Source: Ptiloglossa arizonensis
Lineage: Eukaryota; Arthropoda; Insecta; Hymenoptera; Colletidae
Direction of reading: 5' to 3'
Length of the DNA: 64,000 nucleotides
Assembly: GCF_051014685.1 (NCBI RefSeq)
Contig: NW_027478593.1
Location: 558,001-622,000 of the forward strand
Positions 63,032 through 64,000 of the stretch are shown piece after piece. The notes below the pieces were generated by a model, which did not search any database, was not told the DNA's origin, and saw only the letters and a list, made by a program, of their open reading frames with translations. Every line of letters starts with the position of its first letter. Position 1 is the first letter of the stretch. A program made the position numbers and the translations under genes.

Positions 63032-64000
63032 AGTTTCTACTTTCAGACGCAGCAGGAATTTTTGGGTTAGGTCAATCCGTTCGCGAGATATGGGAGTTTG
63101 AAGCTAAGAAATGTTTCAGAAGGTATCAAATTTTTCGCACTTCTGCTGGTACAAAAACTTAACCAGAATGGCCTAGGGAAAAAATACACATATCGCTGTA
63201 ACCGGACGAGTTTCTACTTTCAGACGCAATAGGAATTTTTGGGTTATGTCAATCCGTTCGCGAGATATGGGAGTTTGAAGCTAAGAAATGTTTGAGAAGG
63301 CAACAAATCTTTCGCAATTCTGCTGCCGCAAACGCTTAACCAGAATGGCCTACGGGAAAAATACACATACCGTTGTAATCGGGCGAGTTTCTACTTTCGA
63401 GACGCAGCAGGAATTTTTGGGTTTGGTCAATCCGTTCGCGAGATATGTGAGCTTGAAGCTAAGAAATAGTTGAGAAGACAACAAATTTTTCGCACTTCTG
63501 CTGCTGCAAACGCTTAACCAGAATGGCCTAGGGGGAAAATACACATACCGTTGTAATCGGGCGAGTTTCTACTTTCAGATGCAATAGGAATTTTTGGGTT
63601 AGGTCAATCCGTTCGCGAGATAAGGGAGTTTGAAGCTAAGAAATGGTTGAGAAGACAACAAATTTTTCGCACTTCTGCTGGTCCAAAAGCTTAACCAGAA
63701 TGGCCTAGGTGAAAAATACACATACCGTTGTAATCGAGCGAGTTTCTACATTCAGATGCAATAGGAATATGTGGGTTTGGTCAATCCGTTCGCGAGATAT
63801 GGGGCTTTGAAGCTAAGAAATGGTTGACAAGACAACAAATTTTTTGCACATCTGCTGCTCCAATCGCTTAACCAGAATAGCCTAGGGGAAAAATACACAT
63901 ACCGTTGTAATCGAGCGAGTTTCTTCTTTCAGATGCAACAGGAATTTTTGGGTTAGGCCAATCCGCTCGCGAGATATGGGAGTTTGAAGCTAAGAAATGG
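63032..64000 (+). repeat. Divergent satellite monomers at the right edge
   Basis: The last five or six monomers. From about 63384 they follow 61437-62053 at a shift of 1947 bp (exactly 11 monomers): CTTTCGAGACGC at 61449 and 63396, CATGTGGG/TATGTGGG, ATTTTTTGCAC, and GAGCGAGTTTCTTC at 61966 and 63913. They carry more substitutions than the recent pairs, for example GATAAGGGAG (63618), AGCTTAACC preceded by CCAAA (63684), GGTGAAAAATAC and AATAGCCTAGG. The array runs off the window without ending. Confidence 0.75.

Larger units (their letters stand above)
1..64000 (+). repeat. 177-bp tandem satellite array (whole window)
   Basis: The entire window is a head-to-tail array of one monomer. Starting each monomer at the CTTAACCAG block, successive starts fall at 1, 178, 355, 532, 709, 885, 1062, 1239 and 1416, and the same spacing continues to the last base, giving about 360 copies. 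Landmarks in order within a monomer are GGCCTAGGGG (about position 13), ATACACATACCG (29), TAATCGGGCGAG (42), TTTCTACTTTCAGA (54), CAGGAATTTTTGGG (72), TCAATCCGTTCGCGAGATAT (92), GTTTGAAGCTAAGAAATGG (116), CAACAAATTTTTCGC (144) and TCTGCTGCTCC (162). All copies read on the same strand; I saw no inversion, transposon or unique insert. Monomer size, absence of genes and higher-order structure fit a centromeric or pericentromeric satellite. I do not recognise the family or the species. Confidence 0.97.

Noticed and set aside
63288..63544. Overlapping ORFs on both strands (63288-63473 plus; 63350-63544 minus)
   Set aside because: Both lie in ordinary monomers with a one-base insertion (CTTTCGAGACGC) that shifts frame and hides stops; nothing suggests coding.
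1..64000. CRISPR array
   Set aside because: The period is 177 bp and the whole period is conserved; there are no short repeats alternating with unique spacers.
1..64000. Transposon, rDNA, tRNA or unique-sequence insertion
   Set aside because: The 177-bp phase is continuous from end to end apart from one-base length changes; no stretch fails to match the monomer.

Overview
The window is one uninterrupted array of a tandem satellite repeat. The basic monomer is 177 bp (occasionally 176 or 178), about 44% G+C. Roughly 360 copies lie head to tail on the same strand from base 1 to base 64000. I see no protein-coding gene, RNA gene, transposon, unique sequence, inversion or gap. This is what a eukaryotic centromeric or pericentromeric array looks like. 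The monomer is close to one nucleosome plus a short linker, as in many plant and animal centromere satellites. I do not recognise the monomer and cannot name the organism; a plant or invertebrate seems more likely than a vertebrate because CpG is not depleted, but that is inference. All alignments below were made by eye from recurring diagnostic variants, so block edges are good to about 10-50 bp and identity figures are estimates.

Above the monomer there are several levels of order. (1) Diagnostic point variants define monomer subtypes that follow each other in a recurring order. The clearest is an eight-monomer higher-order repeat of 1415 bp at 1-1415, partly repeated at 1416-2238. (2) Very large in-register tandem duplications are stacked along the array, each present as a neighbouring pair: 6191 bp (35 monomers; 4191-10381 and 10382-16572), 5483 bp (31 monomers; 14154-19636 and 19637-25119, with a shortened third copy 25120-28501), 2653 bp (15 monomers; 33651-36303, second copy 36304-38824 lacking one monomer), about 5130 bp (29 monomers; 39514-44643 and 44644-49773) and 6725 bp (38 monomers; 49581-56306 and 56307-63031). 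An older 11-monomer spacing (1947 bp) links 61.4-62.05 kb to the right edge. Copies in the largest pairs differ by only a handful of bases, so the duplications are very recent, or some reflect assembly.

The left part (about 1-28.5 kb) and right part (about 38.8-64 kb) are built from different subtype sets, with a mosaic zone at about 28.5-38.8 kb where both mix. A conserved module of about 1.15 kb recurs four times (30.4, 39.4, 50.4 and 57.0 kb), with a weaker relative at 44.7 kb. Most monomers also carry a 17-bp site resembling the mammalian CENP-B box at 12 of 17 positions (7 of the 9 core positions). The array makes no protein; any role would be structural (centromeric chromatin, kinetochore seeding, or satellite transcripts), and the sequence alone does not prove it.
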